A stretch of 64,000 nt of DNA from an uncultured Lachnospiraceae bacterium (GCA_948470335.1 CAOKOL010000007.1:55043-119042); one strand, 5' to 3'. Positions 28,101-36,944 are shown, numbered from the stretch's first letter. The notes: generated from the sequence alone by a model not told the origin. Numbers and translations: made by a program.

Positions 28101-28703
28101 ATGGCCGATATTTTATATGAATACGGAAACGCCGTATATGCAAACCTGACGAACCAGTGCTGCTGCCGCTGCACTTTTTGTATCCGCAATACCGGCGACG
28201 GGCTGGGCAGCGCCCGGACGCTGTGGCATGAAAAGGAGCCCGGCTGGCCTGAGGTAAAAGATGCCGTCGACCGCTTTGACTTCGCCGGCTTCCGGGAACT
28301 GGTATTCTGCGGATACGGAGAGCCCACCTGCGCCCTGGAGCTGCTTCTGCAGACCGCCGCGTATATGAAAGCTTTATATCCTCATATGAAATTGCGGCTC
28401 AATACCAACGGACTGGGAAATCTGGTCAGCAAAAAGGATATCGTCCCGCTCCTGGCCCCCCATATTGACTCTGTTTCCGTCAGCCTGAATGCGCCCGACA
28501 GCGAAGCCTATGACAAACTCTGCCGTCCGGACTTTGACAACGCGTTTGCGGCTGTGCTGGACTTTGCCGAAAAGGCCCTCCGTCAGATTGGTCAGGTGAA
28601 ATTTTCCGTGGTGGATGTGATCTCAGAAGATCAGATCGAAGCCTGCCGAAAACTGGCGAACGATATGGGCATCCCTCTGCGCGTGCGCGCCTGCGGTTCC
28701 TGA
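28101..28703 (+). CDS. radical SAM protein of the TatD-associated type
   Basis: 200 residues. The radical SAM cluster motif CxxxCxxC is in NQCCCRCTFC at residues 18-27, within YANLTNQC..TFCIRNTGDGLG, which is typical of radical SAM proteins that usually accompany a TatD nuclease. Later motifs are FCGYGEPT (SAM binding), LRLNTNGLGN and SVSLNAP. The reaction is unknown. RBS AAAGGAGG precedes the ATG. No tatD gene is adjacent here, unlike the usual context. Confidence 0.88.
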   Translation: MADILYEYGNAVYANLTNQCCCRCTFCIRNTGDGLGSARTLWHEKEPGWPEVKDAVDRFDFAGFRELVFCGYGEPTCALELLLQTAAYMKALYPHMKLRLNTNGLGNLVSKKDIVPLLAPHIDSVSVSLNAPDSEAYDKLCRPDFDNAFAAVLDFAEKALRQIGQVKFSVVDVISEDQIEACRKLANDMGIPLRVRACGS

Positions 28704-28777
28704 TATCGGCCGGCCGGCTGCCTTTTCCCGCTCTTATGATTCACAAACCGTACGCCGGCAGATTTTTCCACAATCCA

Positions 28778-28807
28778 TTGACGCACACCCTGTTTCCATA
28801 GTATAAT
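28778..28807 (+). promoter_or_regulatory. promoter of the FIST-MCP operon
   Basis: TTGACG and TATAAT are separated by 18 bases, a good housekeeping sigma factor match, about 125 bp upstream of the FIST gene. No other gene lies between. Confidence 0.75.
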
Positions 28808-28932
28808 AAATAAGATCGTCTGTTTGTTTACAGAGATACCTTGTACCCCCATCATTTCGTTCGGCCATATCAGCGGATGCCGGGCAGTTCCGGGAGCGTA
28901 CATACAGAATCATACGAAGGGAATGCGATAAT

Positions 28933-29988
28933 ATGCGGCAATTTTTCGGCATGAGCCAGAGCGGAAATCTGGCAGAGGCGGTTCGCGGATTGAACAGCCC
29001 CCAGTTTATTATGCTGTTATCCAACAACAATCAATTCGAAATGCATGTAGAAGCGCTGGAGAAACTTTATCCCGGAGTTCCCAGTATCGGATGTATCGGC
29101 ATGAGCTATGATACCCGGATCGTTGAATCGGGCGTCGGCATCATAGCGTTTTCAGGCGGAATCAGCGTGGCGGCCAATGTGCTGGAGCAGGTTTCTACCA
29201 TGCCCGTAAAGTACATACGCCGGCTTGAAGAAGATCTGGCGGCGGTACGCGGCTCCGAACAGGACACGGTATGCATCGACTTCTGTACGGGAAACGATGC
29301 CTGCGTCCTGACCACCATTTACAGCGTGCTGAGGAACAGAAAAATATCGCTGGTAGGCGGAACCGGCGACGGCGGCAAGGTTTCCGCCAACGGGAAAATC
29401 TATCAGGATGCCGTGGCCTACGGCCTGATCCGCAATCAGAACGGCCGGGTAAAAACCTATAAGGAAAATATCTACCATCAGCTTGGGAACTATCGCTTTA
29501 TCGCGTCCGGCACAGACCGGGCCAGATATATAATCGGCGCCTTAAACGGACAGCCCGCCAAGCTGGTATATCAGAATATTCTTCATGTGACAGATCAGGA
29601 AATCCTGACACAGACATTTCAGAATCCTTTCGGAAAAATCAACGGGAATGACATGTGTATTATCTCCATCAAAGAAGTGGCGGGCAACGCGCTGGCCTGT
29701 TTCCGGCAGGTGAACGACTCGGATGTTCTGGTCCTGCTGGAACTGGACGACTACGAAGCCATTACCCGGCAGACGATACAGAAAATCTGCACGGACTTCC
29801 CCCGGCGTTCGGCCGTATTCTCGGTAAACTGCCTGTTCCGGTATAAACTGTTTACCGACCGGGGATATATGGGAAAGTACCTGCAGGAGATGGCGGCCCT
29901 GGGCAGCCACGCCGGTCTGATCGGATACGGAGAGCATTACAACAACCAGTTTGTAAACCAGTCTATGACCTGTGTCGTATTTGAATAG
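28933..29988 (+). CDS. FIST-domain sensory protein
   Basis: 351 residues, no membrane segment or signal peptide. The N-terminal part ([34 protein letters not shown], given here as separate pieces LLSNNN and PSIGCIGMS) and a C-terminal part ([12 protein letters not shown], then [18 protein letters not shown]) match the FIST-N/FIST-C pattern of intracellular small-ligand sensors, possibly for amino acids. FIST domains normally occur in, or next to, histidine kinases and chemotaxis receptors. The next gene, 14 bp downstream, encodes a membrane-less methyl-accepting signalling protein, so the two probably form a split receptor. Confidence 0.85.
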   Translation: MRQFFGMSQSGNLAEAVRGLNSPQFIMLLSNNNQFEMHVEALEKLYPGVPSIGCIGMSYDTRIVESGVGIIAFSGGISVAANVLEQVSTMPVKYIRRLEEDLAAVRGSEQDTVCIDFCTGNDACVLTTIYSVLRNRKISLVGGTGDGGKVSANGKIYQDAVAYGLIRNQNGRVKTYKENIYHQLGNYRFIASGTDRARYIIGALNGQPAKLVYQNILHVTDQEILTQTFQNPFGKINGNDMCIISIKEVAGNALACFRQVNDSDVLVLLELDDYEAITRQTIQKICTDFPRRSAVFSVNCLFRYKLFTDRGYMGKYLQEMAALGSHAGLIGYGEHYNNQFVNQSMTCVVFE

Positions 29989-30002
29989 AGGAGGTAGATA
30001 CG

Positions 30003-30953
30003 ATGTTTTTCCCCAAAAAAGGTCCTAAAAAAACCGGTCAGGCATGGCATACGGAAAAAAGTCTCTATCCGATTCTCCATGTGATCAACTGCCTGGACGG
30101 GTATAAAAAAGATCTGATCAGCAAAGAAGTGGAATCTCTGTTTGAACTGAGCATGGTAAACAGCTCCTTTGTGGATGTTCTGAATAAAGCAGACCACTTT
30201 AATACAAAACTCCAGAATTTCGGCGTTTCTTTTTCAAATATCAACCATGCGGCCGGACGGTTTTCCGAGGTGAAAGATGCGATTTCCCAGACCGTATCGG
30301 AAACCAGAGATAAAGTGGAGGAGCTGAAAGACACCTCCATACAGGTGGAACAGACTTACGGCGCCATGGAACAGACCTTCCAGCAGTTACAGAATGCGGT
30401 GGCAGCGATCCAGCAATGCATGGAAAAAATCGTATCCATCGCGGATGAAACCAATATCCTGGCCATTAACGCGGCCATTGAGGCGGCCAGAGCCGGCGAG
30501 GAAGGAAAAGGCTTCGCGGTGGTAGCTTCCAAAGTCAGGGAACTGGCAGAGGAAATCAAAGAACTGGCCAGCGAGGTAGATACCGGCGTCAGTGAAGTGG
30601 AAAGCGGCGCCAATCAGCTAAATGAGAGTATCTCGGAATCGGAAAAAGCGCTGGGACGAAATATTGATACCGTGAACAATACATATAATTCTTTCTATAA
30701 AATTACGGAAGCAGCGGACAGCGCCACCTCCGTACAGGAAGAAATTTCCGGCGTAATCAACAGCTCGCAGACCGAACTGCAGGTAGTCTGCCAGTTTTTT
30801 GACGAGATCAAGCAGCAGTACCAGAAAGTAATCAAACATATCAACCGGGCAAGCATGCTGGGCACTACCAAAAGCGCCATGTTCGAGGATATCGACAACA
30901 TGATGGCCCAGATTCCGCTGATTATCAAAGATCCCAATCCGACGGAGTGTTAA
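30003..30953 (+). CDS. soluble methyl-accepting chemotaxis-type signalling protein
   Basis: 316 residues, without any membrane helix or HAMP domain. The signalling hairpin tip is canonical: [17 protein letters not shown] at about residues 150-166, followed by [18 protein letters not shown]. Coiled-coil heptads extend on both sides. The first about 90 residues are a short N-terminal region with no recognised sensor. RBS GAGGAGG is strong. It is co-transcribed with the FIST gene and should be its output unit. No cheA or cheW is in the window, so whether it feeds chemotaxis or another system is unknown. Confidence 0.9.
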   Translation: MFFPKKGPKKTGQAWHTEKSLYPILHVINCLDGYKKDLISKEVESLFELSMVNSSFVDVLNKADHFNTKLQNFGVSFSNINHAAGRFSEVKDAISQTVSETRDKVEELKDTSIQVEQTYGAMEQTFQQLQNAVAAIQQCMEKIVSIADETNILAINAAIEAARAGEEGKGFAVVASKVRELAEEIKELASEVDTGVSEVESGANQLNESISESEKALGRNIDTVNNTYNSFYKITEAADSATSVQEEISGVINSSQTELQVVCQFFDEIKQQYQKVIKHINRASMLGTTKSAMFEDIDNMMAQIPLIIKDPNPTEC

Positions 30954-30974
30954 ACAGGATAGTATAGGATATAA

Positions 30975-31024
30975 CAGGGAATCCGGCAAAATACGCCGCC
31001 GCGCGCATTTTGCCGGATTCCCTG
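30975..31024 (+). terminator. perfect 18-bp hairpin between convergent genes
   Basis: An 18-bp perfect inverted repeat (CAGGGAATCCGGCAAAAT and its complement) encloses a 14-base GC-rich loop just after the MCP gene. There is no long U-run on either strand, but the size and position between convergent genes fit a bidirectional terminator. Confidence 0.6.
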
Positions 31025-31113
31025 TACTCCATGCAAATCATCCGGACGGCAAATCAATATACAATTCGGTTTGTATTTTCAATTATTGCAATTTTTCTTG
31101 TATATATTTTAGA

Positions 31114-32160
31114 TCAAAAATACCCCACTATAGAAATCAAATTCACCAGCATCACCAATACCGCCGCAACAGCAATCACCGAAACATGCCTTTTCCGCGT
31201 CAGCCACAGATACCCGATAAATTCCCGGATCAGGGCGTTCAGCGTAAAATACCATTTTGTTTTTGCCCCGAATCCCACGCAGCGGATTCCCTGCTTTCTT
31301 GCCAGAATCAGCGCCCGGAACACATGGTAAGCCGTGGTGACGATCACGATTCTGGGGCGCTCCTTTCGCATCAGATCCCGGGAAAACCTCAGATTCTCCT
31401 CGGTGGACACGGATCGATTTTCAATCAGAATCCGCTCCGCTTCCACTCCTTTGCTCACCGCATAGGCCGCCATCGCCTCCCCTTCCGGAATATCTTCTCC
31501 GGGGCCCTGCCCGCCGGACATAATCAGCAACGCTTTCGGATTACGCCGCAGCAACTGAATTCCTCTGTCAATCCGTGCCGCCAGAAGCGGCGTCACCCGT
31601 TTCCCGATTATGCCGGCTCCCAGTACAACGATATAATCCGCCCTTCTCCGCTTTCTCAGATGAAGCAGGTTTAAAATGGCGGACAGCGCATACATGGCCA
31701 TCAGGGACAGCAGATAGAGCGCCGCAAAGCTGATGATTACATAGAACATCGTTCCCGCCGTATTCCGTGTCAGATTTCCGATTGCCGGCCAGACAGCCAG
31801 ATACCCGAACAGCAGCAGAGAAAACAGAACCGACAGCAGATTGGCCGGCTTCATGCCTTCATGCCGAATAACTCTGATCCCCTCTATAAAAAACATCATA
31901 ATCAAAACGCCCGGAAATGCGATAACACAGCCAAAAGCCAGAAGCGAGATAATCACCAGTATGCCGGTCAGCACATCATGAGATACCAGTAAATCCGCAT
32001 ACCAGGTAAACAAAAACAGCAGAAATACCGCAAGACAGACCATCATCCAGAAAAAAGAAACACCGCTCCACAATGTCCTTGGGTCATGTATCATAATCCC
32101 CGCAAAAACACCCATAGAGATCAAAAAGATTAGAAAGGTAAACTGCACCATTTTCCTCAC
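31114..32160 (-). CDS. YdcF family membrane protein (DUF218)
   Basis: 348 residues. The N-terminal half has about six membrane helices. The C-terminal DUF218 domain begins DYIVVLGAGIIGKRVTPLL, with RIDRGIQLLRR, MSGGQGPGEDIPEGEAM, the STEEN motif and ATVITTAYHVFRA-like VIVTTAYHVFRA. Members include SanA and YdcF, with suggested roles in envelope barrier function or nucleotide binding; the true substrate is unknown. It is transcribed divergently from the SUFU gene. Confidence 0.85.
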   Translation of the reverse strand: MRKMVQFTFLIFLISMGVFAGIMIHDPRTLWSGVSFFWMMVCLAVFLLFLFTWYADLLVSHDVLTGILVIISLLAFGCVIAFPGVLIMMFFIEGIRVIRHEGMKPANLLSVLFSLLLFGYLAVWPAIGNLTRNTAGTMFYVIISFAALYLLSLMAMYALSAILNLLHLRKRRRADYIVVLGAGIIGKRVTPLLAARIDRGIQLLRRNPKALLIMSGGQGPGEDIPEGEAMAAYAVSKGVEAERILIENRSVSTEENLRFSRDLMRKERPRIVIVTTAYHVFRALILARKQGIRCVGFGAKTKWYFTLNALIREFIGYLWLTRKRHVSVIAVAAVLVMLVNLISIVGYF

Positions 32161-32488
32161 TCCTTTTTATCATCTGTTTCAATACTGATTATTATTATAT
32201 TCCATAACAGGAAAAATAACAATAAGGCAAAAGAATCTCAAACCCTTCGGCAATGCTCATATACGGTAGAGAAGCAAGCAGTCGATTGATAAAAAGTATA
32301 GATGCTGTTTTACTTGTAGATACAGTTACGCTATTGGCATATTCATTGCAAACCGCTTGCTTTTATGCGGAATCCGATATAAAATTATTTCTGAAAAACG
32401 GTTCGCAGGATTTGATACTTTCATATCTCTGCCAAAAAGACGGCTGCCCGGGCGGCCGGTACAAAAAAGGGATAGAAACGAGGTACGG
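32161..32488. other. divergent intergenic region, no gene supported
   Basis: This 328-bp spacer separates the YdcF and SUFU genes. It contains open frames on the plus strand without RBS or recognisable protein features. I see no tRNA, riboswitch motif or repeat. It must hold the two divergent promoters, but no convincing -35/-10 pair could be picked. Confidence 0.5.
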
Positions 32489-33592
32489 ATGGAAACAATG
32501 GATGGATTTACCTGTATATCAAACCGGATCAAAGAATTTTATCCGAAACAGGAAGGACTGTATTACGGCAGTCTTCTTCCCGGTTACATAGGCGGCAATG
32601 ACCCTCTGGACGGTGTTGAAATCTGGAAGAGTGATAAAGGCTGTCCGCACTGGCTCTATGTCACCTACGGCTTTACGGAACTGTACGCCGATGAGGAGGA
32701 TGCGGAAGAAGAAGATTGGAACGATGCGGCTGACAAAGACAGCAGCAGTCAGGAAGACGATTTTGAAGATCTTGAAGACGCCCCCATAAGCGGCTACGGA
32801 TTTGAGCTTACTTTCCGCCTGAAACGCGGCAGCGAAGACCAGCCGCCTGTCTGGCCCATCGACATGCTGCAGAATCTGGCTCACTATGTTTTCTCCACCG
32901 GCAATGCTTTCGCCCCCGGACATTACCTGAATGCCAACGGACCGATTGCACTGGAGACAGACACCGAACTGACCTGTCTTGGCTTTCTGACAGATCCGGA
33001 ATTAGACAGTATCCAGACCGTGAATGGTTCCATGGTTTTTCTGGAAGCAATCGGCATCACACTCGACGAGCATGCTGCCATGATGTGCTGGAACGGCAAA
33101 AACTTTCTGAGCGAGCTGAGCAGACATATTCCTTACGGAATCGCTGATTTATCCAGGACATCGCTGATGAAACAGCCTGCCTTCCGCCGCGCATGGGAAC
33201 AGGGCGTTGCGCGTGACGGTTCTTCCACCTGTGTCCTCTGCCTGCCGGAGCTTACCGCCGACCCGGAAGACGGCCGGTACCACCTGCAGTTTGGCGCAGG
33301 ACATGTGGAACAGATCATAACTCTGCTGCGGGCAAGACTCGGAAAGGGCAGACCATTTGTTCTGCAGTGTGACGCTGCTGTTATTGGATTCCGGAATGCC
33401 GAACAGCCAGATATCGGCATGGATGGAGAAATCCTCTCCATCTCACTGACCGACAAAAATTTAGATGAAATCTGCCGGCTTGTAAAGCCGCATACGGGAA
33501 CATATATTATGAATACCATCCCGCTCACAATCAAAGTTGTTCCCACATATATTCGGGACAATGACGGAACTATTGTCAAAATCATCGAATAA
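32489..33592 (+). CDS. suppressor-of-fused (SUFU) domain protein, immunity-like
   Basis: About 367 residues from the ATG giving METMDGFTCI, preceded by GAGGT; upstream in-frame ATGs lack an RBS. The SUFU fold is seen in DPLDGVEIWKS, HWLYVTYGFTELYADE and SGYGFELTFRL, then PPVWPIDMLQNLAHYVF and LGFLTDPEL. A strongly acidic insert lies near residues 70-105. A second C-terminal domain of about 150 residues is not recognised. In bacteria SUFU proteins are known mostly as immunity proteins of polymorphic toxin and contact-dependent systems. No toxin is adjacent, so its partner is unknown. Confidence 0.82.
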   Translation: METMDGFTCISNRIKEFYPKQEGLYYGSLLPGYIGGNDPLDGVEIWKSDKGCPHWLYVTYGFTELYADEEDAEEEDWNDAADKDSSSQEDDFEDLEDAPISGYGFELTFRLKRGSEDQPPVWPIDMLQNLAHYVFSTGNAFAPGHYLNANGPIALETDTELTCLGFLTDPELDSIQTVNGSMVFLEAIGITLDEHAAMMCWNGKNFLSELSRHIPYGIADLSRTSLMKQPAFRRAWEQGVARDGSSTCVLCLPELTADPEDGRYHLQFGAGHVEQIITLLRARLGKGRPFVLQCDAAVIGFRNAEQPDIGMDGEILSISLTDKNLDEICRLVKPHTGTYIMNTIPLTIKVVPTYIRDNDGTIVKIIE

Positions 33593-33782
33593 CAAAAAGG
33601 GCTGCGGCCGAATTTTCGACAGTCGCCCACTCAGCGCAATTTTGCGCCCAGCTCTGATATGATACTTTGGGGGGATCTGATCTGTCGCCTCCCAGGGGGC
33701 GGTAAAACGTTGATACCACCACCGCACCATGACAATATAATATTTTTACCTGGGCAGCCGGTAGAGCGGCTGCGGCTTTCCG

Positions 33783-33800
33783 CCCTGAGTCTTGACAGGG
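33783..33800 (+). promoter_or_regulatory. toxin mRNA leader hairpin next to the Shine-Dalgarno
   Basis: CCCT and AGGG enclose the loop GAGTCTTGAC, directly before AGGG/ATG of the toxin gene. The loop is complementary (allowing G-U) to the loop of a hairpin in the convergent antisense RNA, which suggests a kissing interaction controlling translation. Confidence 0.55.
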
Positions 33801-33810
33801 AGGGATGCAT

Positions 33811-33894
33811 ATGAGTACATACGAAGAATTGATGGTTATTCTTGCCACTGCAAGCTTAATTATTGCAATCCTGAATTATACGCATAAAAAATAG
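33811..33894 (+). CDS. putative holin-like toxin peptide (type I toxin)
   Basis: A 27-residue peptide beginning MSTYEELMVI and ending NYTHKK, with a single hydrophobic helix and a short basic tail. This matches the holin-like toxin family of Firmicutes, small membrane peptides found as the toxin of type I toxin-antitoxin loci. The RBS GGGAGGG sits 6 bases before the ATG. A TATAAT at 33736-33741 could be the -10 box; the nearest -35 match (TTGATA at 33710) is 20 bases away, which is wide. The gene ends inside a hairpin terminator shared with an antisense transcript. It lies in the scar of a mobile element. Confidence 0.8.
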   Translation: MSTYEELMVILATASLIIAILNYTHKK

Positions 33895-33986
33895 CCGCCC
33901 TGCTCCTGGAAAAGTAGACGGCTATTTTTTAGTTTGATATTTCGCCAGGACGGGGAGCCTTGACCTCCCTTACCGGCTGTCTTGTT
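33884..33986 (-). ncRNA. antisense antitoxin RNA of the holin-like toxin locus
   Basis: An RNA of about 100 nt is predicted from the promoter at 33993-34021 to the hairpin overlapping the toxin 3' end. It contains the hairpin GGGAG-GTCAAGG-CTCCC (33953-33969), whose loop pairs with the GAGTCTTGAC loop of the toxin leader, and its 3' end is complementary to the toxin mRNA. The layout matches convergent type I systems such as txpA/RatA and Fst. Ends are inferred. Confidence 0.6.
33885..33930. terminator. bidirectional terminator shared by toxin and antitoxin
   Basis: AAAATAGCCG and CGGCTATTTTTT pair around a loop of about 20 bases, giving a U-run on both strands. The toxin stop codon lies within the left arm. 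Confidence 0.8.
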
Positions 33987-33992
33987 AAGTAT

Positions 33993-34021
33993 ATTATATG
34001 CCATATCCGCAGATTTTTCAA
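33993..34021 (-). promoter_or_regulatory. antitoxin RNA promoter
   Basis: On the minus strand TTGAAA and TATAAT are exactly 17 bases apart, pointing towards the toxin gene. It is stronger by consensus than the toxin promoter, as expected for a labile antisense RNA. Confidence 0.8.
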
Positions 34022-34168
34022 CCACAATTTGAAAATGCCCCGGTACGCCAATACCAGAGCATTTCAGATAGATACCATAAAGGATTATGATATACATCCC
34101 TTTTCAAAGCCAGTATATCACAGTCCTTTATAAAATGCACCCATTTTTCACGAAAGGACTGATATTTT

Positions 34169-34377
34169 ATGCCAGTTTACTATGACGAAAAGACAAAATC
34201 CTGGTACTGCAAATTCTATTACACCGATTAAGTTTGTTGATTGAACTGGATTTCTCCCCTCTGGCCGTGGCTGACCGGCTGGGACATGAGAAGGTGGAAA
34301 CCACCCTCAACACCTATTCCCACCTGTTTCCCCATAAACGGGATGAGATAGCGGAAAAGCTCCAAAAATTAAAATAG
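34169..34377 (+). pseudogene. tyrosine recombinase (integrase) remnant with internal deletion
   Basis: Two ends of one integrase remain. The first 20 codons start at the ATG at 34169 (MPVYYDEKTKSWY, the arm-binding domain start of ICE-type integrases) and stop at TAA 34229. From about 34234 a frame encodes LLIELDFSPLAVADRLGHEK and then TTLNTYSHLFP, carrying the C-terminal catalytic box with the active-site Tyr, ending at TAG 34377. About 300 central codons are missing. The gene therefore cannot make an active enzyme. It marks the end of a lost integrative element. Confidence 0.85.
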
Positions 34378-34396
34378 TGCCATTTTAGTACCATAA

Positions 34397-34449
34397 CCAC
34401 AATAAAAGAGCCAATTTACCTTGCAAAACCAAGGTTTATTGACTCTTTT
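34397..34449. terminator. bidirectional hairpin after the integrase remnant
   Basis: AAAGAGCCAAT and ATTGACTCTTT form an imperfect stem around ACCTTGCAAAACCAAGG, with T-rich flank on the plus side. It separates the integrase remnant from the convergent protease gene. Confidence 0.6.
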
Positions 34450-34453
34450 AATT

Positions 34454-35188
34454 TTATTCCCTCTCAATCATCCCATACAGATAATCCAACGCGTCCCGGA
34501 TACCGCCCACCTGGTTAATCAGCCCCTCTCTCACCGCGTCCTCGCCGATCAGGATGGTCCCCAGATCTTTTGTCAGCTCTCCGGTCTCCATCATCATCTG
34601 CTCCAGCCGCTGCTGGTCCGCCCGGCAATGATCCGCGATAAACCCGGTAATCCGGTCCTGGATGCGCTGAAAATATTCATAGGTCTGCGGCGCGCCGATC
34701 ACCATGCCGCTCATCCGCACCGGATGAACCAGCATCGTACCGGTGGGCACGATAAAAGAATAGTCCGCCGACACCGCCAGCGGGACGCCGATGGAATGGC
34801 TGCCGCCCAAAACCAGGGAAACCGTCGGCTTGCTCATGGAGGCAATCATCTCCGCGATAGCCAGCCCCGCGTCCACATCGCCGCCGCAGCAGTTCAGCAG
34901 AATCAGTATCCCCTCAATCTTCCGGTCGTCCTCCAGCGCCGCCAGTTGGGGCAGCACATGTTCATATTTCGTGGTCTTGCTGCCGGAACCCATATTTTCA
35001 TGGCCCTCCACCTCTCCGATAATGGACAGCAGATGAATCCTGTGCTGCTGTTCATTGTCATCCAGGGTCATCTGGCCGTATTCCGACAGCGTCTCCTCTT
35101 TCTTTTCCTCAACCTCCCGCTCCGCCTTCTGGTTGTCCATATTTTCTTCCAGACTGTCCGTCTGATTTTTATTTTCGTTTTCTCTCAT
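34454..35188 (-). CDS. TepA/ClpP-like serine protease
   Basis: About 244 residues from the ATG giving MRENENK. A charged N-terminal tail of about 45 residues precedes a ClpP/crotonase fold: ILILLNCCGGDVDAGLAIAE, the Ser nucleophile region LGGSHSIGVPLAVSAD, and the His in TMLVHPVRMSG. This matches Firmicutes TepA (YmfB), a ClpP-family protease once linked to protein export and spore DNA protection. The catalytic Ser and His positions appear kept. The mobile-element scar lies just beyond its 3' end. Confidence 0.88.
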   Translation of the reverse strand: MRENENKNQTDSLEENMDNQKAEREVEEKKEETLSEYGQMTLDDNEQQHRIHLLSIIGEVEGHENMGSGSKTTKYEHVLPQLAALEDDRKIEGILILLNCCGGDVDAGLAIAEMIASMSKPTVSLVLGGSHSIGVPLAVSADYSFIVPTGTMLVHPVRMSGMVIGAPQTYEYFQRIQDRITGFIADHCRADQQRLEQMMMETGELTKDLGTILIGEDAVREGLINQVGGIRDALDYLYGMIERE

Positions 35189-35315
35189 TTTCACACCGTC
35201 CGTAAAGATTTATTTTACCTTCATTTTGAAATATAGTATGGACGGTTTTCATATTCCTATCCATTTTTGAAACAGATCGGAAGAAGATTATAAAACAGAT
35301 CGGTAAAAATCCTTA

Positions 35316-36806
35316 TCAGTCGCTGGAATCCAGCCCTTTCTCCTGCTCCGCCTGGATCTCCGGGAAAGCGGACAGCATCGGTTTTACGTCATGGCCTTTG
35401 ATCTTGCGGTCCACATAATTCGCCGTAATCTTCATCACCACCGGCGACAATGACACGACGCCGATCAGGTTGGGAATCGCCATCAGGCCGTTAAAGGTAT
35501 CGGACAGATCCCAGGCCAGATCCAGACTCATCGTAGCGCCGAACAAAATAAACACGATAAAGATCACCCGGTAAATAATCGTGGCGCCGGAACCGAACAG
35601 ATACTCGAAAGCTTTGGTTCCATAGTGGCTCCAGCCAAGAACCGTGGAAAAGGCAAAGAGTAAAATAGCCACGGCGATAAATGCCGGCCCTACGGAACCG
35701 AACACAGTGGAAAAGGCCTCGCCAACCAGCGCGGAGCCTTCCGCGCTGCTGAGCACCGCGCCGGTATTCAGATCCACAAGCCCTGTGGATAAAACGGTAA
35801 AGGCAGTCAGCGTACATACAACGATTGTATCCGCAAACACCTCGAAGATGCCCCACATTCCCTGACGCACCGGTTCTTTTACATTGGAACTGGAATGCAC
35901 CATAACAGAGGAACCCAGGCCGGCTTCATTCGAGAATACGCCCCGCTTCATACCCCAGGTAATGGCCAGCTTTACGCCGGAGCCTACGATGCCGCCGCCT
36001 ACGGCCTTCATGGCGAAAGCCCCTTTAAAAATCGCGGAAAATACCGGTCCAAACTGCCCGATATTGGAAATGCATACGGCCAGCGCACCCAGCACATACA
36101 GCAGAGCCATCACAGGTACCAGCTTTTCCGCCACGGAGGCAATTCTTTTGATTCCGCCTAAAATCACCAGCGCCGCGATAACCATCAGGACAACACCGGT
36201 AATTATGGACGGAACGCCGAAGGCTGTCTTCATATTTCCGGCAATCGAATTGATCTGGCTCATATTTCCGATTCCAAAGGAAGCCAGCAGACAGAATACG
36301 GAAAACAGCACCGCCAGCACCGCGCCCGCCTGTTTCATGCCGGGTTTTGCCCCCAGGCCGTCCCGCAGATAATACATGGCGCCGCCGCTCCACTCGTTTT
36401 TCTTGTTTTTCCTTCTGTAATAGATACCCAGAACATTCTCGGAATAATTGGTCATCATGCCGAAAAAGGCCACGATCCACATCCAGAAAATCGCGCCGGG
36501 ACCGCCGGAGATCAGCGCGGTGGATACGCCCACGATATTTCCGGTACCGATGGTAGCCGCCAGCGCCGTACACAGCGACTGGAACTGGGAGATGGATTTA
36601 TCCTCCGCCCCGGTATGCTTTGTGATATGCTTGTCAGTAAAAATACTGCCCAGCGTATGCCGCATCCAATACCCAAAGTGGGAAATCTGGAACACTTTCG
36701 TCAGCGCGGTCATCAAAATTCCGGTTCCCACCAGAAGAACCAGCATGGGAATCCCCCAGACAAAATTATTGACCACCCCGTTAATGCCTGCAATCATCTC
36801 AATCAT
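35316..36806 (-). CDS. AgcS-family alanine/glycine:sodium symporter
   Basis: About 496 residues from the ATG giving MIEMIAGINGVVN, 8 bases after GAGGAG. About eleven membrane helices are visible. Family motifs are ATIGTGNIVGVSTALISGGPGA, GAMYYLRDGLG, and RGVFSNEAGLGSSVMVH. AgcS carriers import alanine, glycine or related amino acids with Na+ (or H+). The gene has an unusually long leader (see 36807-37180) with strong secondary structure, which suggests control at the RNA level. Confidence 0.95.
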   Translation of the reverse strand: MIEMIAGINGVVNNFVWGIPMLVLLVGTGILMTALTKVFQISHFGYWMRHTLGSIFTDKHITKHTGAEDKSISQFQSLCTALAATIGTGNIVGVSTALISGGPGAIFWMWIVAFFGMMTNYSENVLGIYYRRKNKKNEWSGGAMYYLRDGLGAKPGMKQAGAVLAVLFSVFCLLASFGIGNMSQINSIAGNMKTAFGVPSIITGVVLMVIAALVILGGIKRIASVAEKLVPVMALLYVLGALAVCISNIGQFGPVFSAIFKGAFAMKAVGGGIVGSGVKLAITWGMKRGVFSNEAGLGSSVMVHSSSNVKEPVRQGMWGIFEVFADTIVVCTLTAFTVLSTGLVDLNTGAVLSSAEGSALVGEAFSTVFGSVGPAFIAVAILLFAFSTVLGWSHYGTKAFEYLFGSGATIIYRVIFIVFILFGATMSLDLAWDLSDTFNGLMAIPNLIGVVSLSPVVMKITANYVDRKIKGHDVKPMLSAFPEIQAEQEKGLDSSD

Positions 36807-36944
36807 ACTCTTCACTCCTCTTTGTCAGTGTTGTAAGTGCCGGATAAATTTCGAAAAAATACCTTCGCCCTTCGCGAAATCCGCAGCGTCTTGGGAAAAA
36901 CCGGAAACATTACGAAACAAATATAAGCGTATTCTATGATAAAA

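Noticed and set aside
32253..32591. 112-codon plus-strand frame before the SUFU gene
   Set aside because: No Shine-Dalgarno, no recognisable features, and it overlaps the well-supported SUFU start in another frame.
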